Assembly (NCBI GenBank): GCA_017537405.1
Contig: JAFYKU010000048.1
Span: 1-11,111 of the forward strand
From: Clostridia bacterium
GTDB lineage: Bacteria; Bacillota; Clostridia; Christensenellales; UBA1242
DNA length: 11,111 bases
Direction: 5' to 3'
Shown: piece by piece, positions 7,757 to 11,111 of the stretch
How positions within the stretch are numbered: position 1 is the stretch's first letter
Layout of the letters: each line of letters begins with the position of its first letter
Made by a program: the position numbers and the translations under genes
The notes under the pieces: model-generated
The model's database searches: none
The model's input: the letters and a program-made list of their open reading frames with translations, nothing else
Told to the model about the DNA's origin: nothing

Positions 7757-8764
7757 TTACGACATTTTTCTCATGATTTCAACTAACTTTGTCGCCCGTG
7801 CCTTGCGCGTGCGGAAAGGAACTTGATTTTCCATTTTATCTGCTACTGTACCTGTACGATTACTATATGGGAAAATATAAGCTGCACTAAACTTAATTTC
7901 TTCCACTGTTTTAACTGTTTCTTCAAAGTCTTCGTCAGTTTCACCTGGGAAGCCACAAATAATATCGGTGGTAATATGAATATCTGGTATCAATTCACGA
8001 AGTTGACGGATAATATTTTTATAATCTGCAACAGTATATTTACGGTTCATTAACTTTAAAATTTTATCACAACCACATTGCATCGGTAAATGAATGTCAT
8101 GCGCAATCTTGGGATATTTGGCCATTACTTTAATTGTTTCAATATCAAAATCTTTTGGGTGAGATGATAAAAAATGCAATTTGAAGTCACCTGATTGTTG
8201 AGCTAATTTAGCAAGTAATTGCGGAAAATTCGGATATGCATTCACATTTTGTCCCAACAAATAAATATCTTTTGCAGTATCTTTAACTTGATTAAATTCG
8301 GCACGAATTTCTTCAATTGGTCGAATACGCAACTTGCCACGCACAAAAGGAACAATACAATAGCTGCAATAATTTTCACATCCATATGTAATATCGATAT
8401 ATGCCGTACTTGTTGGTTCTGGCGGTAATGGCCGCAAAGTTTCTCCCAGTTTTTCGACTACATTCATCGCATCTTCGGTACCCAATAAAATGTCAACGCC
8501 ATGAATTTTACGCTTAGCCGACAAGCAACCAATTACAGCAATTTTTAATTGTGGATTTTTTTGCTTTAACTGTTTTGCTAACGCAATGTGCGACAATATT
8601 TTTTGCTCTGCAGTATTACGGACACAACAAGTATTAAAGATAATTGCGTCTGCTTGTTCATCAGATTCTGCGACAACATGACCAGCCGCCAATAACTGCT
8701 GGTTAATTTTTGCAGCTGTATTGACATTCATTTGACAACCATAATTTTTAATTATAAATTTCAT
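7757..8764 (-). CDS. miaB: tRNA-2-methylthio-N6-dimethylallyladenosine synthase MiaB, lacking the TRAM domain
   Basis: MiaB is a radical-SAM enzyme with two [4Fe-4S] clusters that adds a methylthio group to i6A at position 37 of tRNAs reading U-initial codons. From ATG 8764 (335 residues), the N-terminal UPF0004 domain has its three cluster cysteines C10 (NYGCQMN), C46 (NTCCVR) and C80 (IGC). The radical-SAM CxxxCxxC is C129, C133 and C136 in YGCENYCSYCIVP, followed by VRGKLRIR, LLGQNVNAY, SSHPKDF, HLPMQ, and GFPGETDEDFEET. NTCCVR and YGCxNxCSYCIVPxVRG favour MiaB over the MtaB and RimO relatives. Usual MiaB length is about 430-450 residues; here the protein stops roughly 35 residues after FPYSNRTGT, so the C-terminal TRAM RNA-binding domain is absent. 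The linker between the first two domains is also short. A longer in-frame start at 8821 would add 19 residues unlike the family and overlap the divergent gene, so I reject it. No ribosome site precedes ATG 8764. mutS follows by 38 bp. Confidence 0.93.
   Translation of the reverse strand: MKFIIKNYGCQMNVNTAAKINQQLLAAGHVVAESDEQADAIIFNTCCVRNTAEQKILSHIALAKQLKQKNPQLKIAVIGCLSAKRKIHGVDILLGTEDAMNVVEKLGETLRPLPPEPTSTAYIDITYGCENYCSYCIVPFVRGKLRIRPIEEIRAEFNQVKDTAKDIYLLGQNVNAYPNFPQLLAKLAQQSGDFKLHFLSSHPKDFDIETIKVMAKYPKIAHDIHLPMQCGCDKILKLMNRKYTVADYKNIIRQLRELIPDIHITTDIICGFPGETDEDFEETVKTVEEIKFSAAYIFPYSNRTGTVADKMENQVPFRTRKARATKLVEIMRKMS
8732..8760 (+). promoter_or_regulatory. Candidate promoter for the penicillin-binding protein gene
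   Basis: A perfect TTGACA lies at 8732-8737. It is followed by TATAAA at 8753-8758 (15-base spacing) or TAAATT at 8755-8760 (17-base spacing). The start point would be near 8765-8767, about 28-30 bases before GTG 8795. All of this lies inside the first codons of miaB on the other strand. The -35 match is strong, but the spacing to the better -10 is short. Confidence 0.4.
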
Positions 8765-8774
8765 AGAATGTAAT

Positions 8775-8802
8775 AGTTTAACACAAAATAACTTGTGACC
8801 AA
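8775..8802 (-). promoter_or_regulatory. Candidate promoter for miaB and the mutSL unit
   Basis: The minus strand shows TAAACT (8775-8780) preceded by TGT, an extended -10 pattern, with a weak TTGGTC (8797-8802) 16 bases further upstream. Transcription would start near 8768, leaving only about 4-5 bases before the miaB ATG, which would fit the lack of a ribosome site. The -35 element would lie inside the first codons of the divergent PBP gene. It rests on short matches in AT-rich DNA. Confidence 0.3.
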
Positions 8803-11062
8803 AAGAATAAAATTGCATCAAAAAATTTTAATAACTTTTGCCTTAACGGTGCTTTTTATCGCTGTTGGCTGTGGCATCGCATTTGCCTTAATCTGGCATA
8901 GCGAAACGCTTGATACCAGTCGCTTAAGCACCTTAGCCCACACAGCAGCTTTTTACGACAGCAACCAAGAAATGATTGACGCACAAAACAACCGTAAGTA
9001 TTGTACGATTGACCAAATTAGCCCGACTTGTTTAAACGCATTTATCGCAGTTGAAGATAAAAATTTTTATCGACATCACGGCTTATCCGTGCCACGAATT
9101 GTAAAAGCATTTATGAACAATCTGGCGGCTGGATATTCCAAGGAAGGTGCCAGCACTATCACCCAACAATTAGTAAAAAACACATACTTAACGAATGAAA
9201 AAACATTGCAGCGAAAAATGCGTGAAGCCATCCTGGCTTTGAAAGTCGAACAGAATTTTGGAAAAGACCAAATTATTGAATTTTATCTGAACGCAATTTA
9301 TTTTGGAAATAACATCTACGGAATTGCAAATGCTAGTGAATTTTATTTTGGTAAAACACCTAATGATTTATCAACCGCAGAATGCGCGGGATTGGCCGGC
9401 ATCATTAAAAACCCAAGTAAGTATGACCCAGTTTTAAAACATGATAAATTTAAAAGTCGTGCCCATTTAATTTTACGATTAATGCACGAACAAAAATTAA
9501 TTTCAGACAATGAATTTCAAAAGGCAATTGAAGAACCATTAATAATTCAAACGCCAGAAAATTTATGGCTAGGGACAAATTATCAAACAATGGCATTAAA
9601 AGAAGCTTCAAAAATTTTAAATTTAAGCGAAAGTGATATTATTAATTACGGTTATCAAATTGATACCTATTACGAACCAGATAAACAACAACTGCTACAC
9701 GAAGCAATAACCAACCCAGAATACAATTTAGCGGGTGAAAAATTTGCAATGCTATCGTCGGTTAATGGACAAGTTCAAGCACTGTGGACTTCTACACCGA
9801 CATTGTTAAATGCACGCCGTAATTTTGGTAGTGTAATGAAACCACTTTTGGTTTACGCACCAGCATTGGAATTCGGAGTTATTCAACCAGCAACTTTAAT
9901 TGATGATAGCCCACTCATTGACTCTGATTTTAACCCGCAAAATTCGGACGATAATTATCATGGCATAGTAAGTGCTCGCGAAGCTTTAATGCGCAGTTAC
10001 AATATCCCTGCGGTTAAAATCTTAAGTGCGACTACCATTGAACAAGCGACACAAATTGCGAATAAAATGGGTTTCAATTTGCAAGATGAAAATCTATCGA
10101 TGGCACTTGGTAATACTAAACAAGGAAATACTTTTTGGGAACTTGCGGGCGGCTACCAAACAATCGCAAACCAAGGAAAATACACACCAGCAAGATTTAT
10201 TCGCAGTATCCGCGACCGTAACGGCAATACGGTTTACTTTGATTTAACTAATAAATACAACTACGCACCACAAGCGGTAACTGCCGATACGGCATACTTG
10301 TTGACCGACATGTTAATCCAAACAGCACAGAAAGGAACGGCTCGTAAATTAGCAAATGTTGACACCAAAATTGCTGCGAAAACTGGAACAACGGAACGCG
10401 CCAACACAAACACCAATACTGATGCGACTTTGGTCTCTTATACCCCAGAAAATGTACTGATAGTTTGGCAAGGCAATGCCAGCATGAAACCAGAAAATGA
10501 TTTACCACAAGGAGCCACTGGTGGCGGTCGTTTGGCCAATGCAGCAAAACAAATTCACATGACAATTGCTACACCTAACCAGGAGTTCTCCCGACCTAGT
10601 TCGGTAAAAACTGTAAGGTTGGACAAATTGGATTATGCTAACGGAGTCATTAACTTAGCTAATGCTGCAACTCCAGAGTACGAAACCATAACAGATTTAT
10701 TTTCAGCGCGCTACCAACCTAACAATGTGTCGAAAAATTACTTAATCACAACTCCAACGGTTATTGATGGACGAATCACAGACCAAAACGCTGCAGAAAT
10801 TTGGTTCGAAGTTTTACCCCACCAAACTTATGAAATATATAAAAATAATATATTACAAGCCGTCATTAATCAAAAATCAGGAGTTCAGACTTTTACCGAT
10901 AAAAATCCGCAACAATATAATTGTTATCATGTAGTTGCCAGTTTAAACGGCGAACAAAAAATTTCCAGCAATCAGGTTACACTTTACTTACCATGCGAAA
11001 ATATTTTATCGATTAACGCTGGTAATGCAGTTGAAAATAAGCGTGTTCCATGGTATTTTTAA
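8795..11062 (+). CDS. Class A penicillin-binding protein (bifunctional transglycosylase/transpeptidase, PBP1A-like)
   Basis: This membrane-anchored enzyme polymerises lipid II into glycan strands and cross-links the peptide stems outside the cytoplasmic membrane. Of 755 residues, a basic start (TKRIKLHQK) and one membrane segment at about 11-33 form a signal anchor. The GT51 transglycosylase shows EDKNFYRHHG with catalytic E87, GASTITQQLVKN at 118-129, RKMRE with E144, FYLNAIYFGNNIYGI at 163-177 and GIIKNPSKYDP at 202-212. The transpeptidase has S346-V-M-K349 (nucleophile Ser), S401-Y-N403 and K529-T-G-T, so both activities look intact. After about residue 590 comes a C-terminal region of about 160 residues, perhaps a beta-sandwich such as Fn3, but I cannot confirm this. 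There are cysteines at 70/79 and 710/734 outside the membrane. GTG at 8795 is the first start after an in-frame TAA at 8789-8791, with no clear ribosome site; TTG at 8813 would cut off much of the basic tail. The gene is divergent from miaB and not part of the mutSL unit. Confidence 0.95.
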   Translation: MTKRIKLHQKILITFALTVLFIAVGCGIAFALIWHSETLDTSRLSTLAHTAAFYDSNQEMIDAQNNRKYCTIDQISPTCLNAFIAVEDKNFYRHHGLSVPRIVKAFMNNLAAGYSKEGASTITQQLVKNTYLTNEKTLQRKMREAILALKVEQNFGKDQIIEFYLNAIYFGNNIYGIANASEFYFGKTPNDLSTAECAGLAGIIKNPSKYDPVLKHDKFKSRAHLILRLMHEQKLISDNEFQKAIEEPLIIQTPENLWLGTNYQTMALKEASKILNLSESDIINYGYQIDTYYEPDKQQLLHEAITNPEYNLAGEKFAMLSSVNGQVQALWTSTPTLLNARRNFGSVMKPLLVYAPALEFGVIQPATLIDDSPLIDSDFNPQNSDDNYHGIVSAREALMRSYNIPAVKILSATTIEQATQIANKMGFNLQDENLSMALGNTKQGNTFWELAGGYQTIANQGKYTPARFIRSIRDRNGNTVYFDLTNKYNYAPQAVTADTAYLLTDMLIQTAQKGTARKLANVDTKIAAKTGTTERANTNTNTDATLVSYTPENVLIVWQGNASMKPENDLPQGATGGGRLANAAKQIHMTIATPNQEFSRPSSVKTVRLDKLDYANGVINLANAATPEYETITDLFSARYQPNNVSKNYLITTPTVIDGRITDQNAAEIWFEVLPHQTYEIYKNNILQAVINQKSGVQTFTDKNPQQYNCYHVVASLNGEQKISSNQVTLYLPCENILSINAGNAVENKRVPWYF

Positions 11063-11065
11063 GTA

Positions 11066-11111
11066 ATGGACTTTCTAAACGATGATGGTCTATTAATTGA
11101 GCAACCAGATA
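11066..11111 (+). CDS. Start of an unidentified reading frame (partial, runs off the right edge)
   Basis: ATG at 11066, three bases after the PBP stop, opens a frame of 15 codons plus one base (MDFLNDDGLLIEQPD) with no stop before the edge. The close spacing suggests translational coupling with the PBP gene, since no ribosome site is visible. The pattern of a glycine-leucine stretch followed by QPD loosely recalls the N-terminus of Rad3/DinG-type helicases, but 15 residues are far too few to assign a family. Confidence 0.45.
   Translation, partial: MDFLNDDGLLIEQPD

Noticed and set aside
8765..8821. Longer miaB start at 8821 adding 19 residues
   Set aside because: The extra residues do not resemble MiaB N-termini, which begin just before the YGCQMN motif, and they would overlap the PBP coding start.
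8855..8872. Possible lipobox (AVGC, C26) in the PBP membrane segment
   Set aside because: The -3 residue is Ala, the segment continues hydrophobic past the Cys, and class A PBPs are normally signal-anchored rather than lipoproteins.
10248..10565. A 105-codon minus-strand frame inside the PBP gene
   Set aside because: It is antisense to the transpeptidase KTG region and has a composition typical of a shadow frame.
1..11111. CRISPR arrays, tRNA or rRNA genes, insertion sequences, terminators, riboswitches
   Set aside because: I saw no regular repeats, no inverted-repeat-flanked transposase, no cloverleaf-like intergenic sequence and no GC-rich hairpin followed by a T run. The longest gene-free stretch is only about 53 bp.

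Overview
The window is a dense stretch of AT-rich bacterial chromosome with almost no non-coding DNA. It reads as housekeeping DNA, and I found no sign of a mobile element, CRISPR array, RNA gene or defence island. The likely source is a low-GC member of the Bacillota (Clostridia-like, probably uncultured). Evidence for this is the miaB-mutS-mutL gene order, an endonuclease-type MutL without MutH, purine-rich AAGGAG-type ribosome binding sites, and a P-type ATPase of a kind I know mainly from Firmicutes. I cannot name a genus. All five complete genes end in TAA or TAG, and TGG is used for Trp, so nothing points to an altered genetic code.

Layout. Reading leftward on the minus strand from about 8764: miaB (tRNA methylthiotransferase), mutS and mutL (mismatch repair), a cation-transport P-type ATPase of unassigned ion, and ftsZ, whose 3' end lies beyond the left edge. 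Spacing is tight: 38 bp miaB-mutS, a 14 bp overlap mutS-mutL, about 22 bp (or a 14 bp overlap with an alternative TTG start) mutL-ATPase, and 53 bp ATPase-ftsZ. The first four genes look like one transcription unit. ftsZ may be read through from it, but it also has a good candidate promoter of its own in the 53 bp gap. On the plus strand, divergent from miaB, is a class A penicillin-binding protein (8795-11062), followed 3 bp later by the first 15 codons of another reading frame that runs off the right edge.

Working together. MutS finds mismatches and MutL supplies the ATP-gated nicking step. MiaB modifies A37 of tRNAs reading UNN codons. FtsZ forms the division ring, and the penicillin-binding protein polymerises and cross-links the peptidoglycan needed for growth and septation. 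The ATPase has no obvious functional tie to its neighbours.

Most interesting points: MiaB ends right after its radical-SAM core and lacks the usual TRAM domain. The divergent miaB and PBP start codons are only 30 bp apart, so their candidate promoters must interlock and lie partly inside each other's coding sequence. MutS is short at the C-terminus and has unusual residues after Walker B. I do not see a new multi-gene system here.
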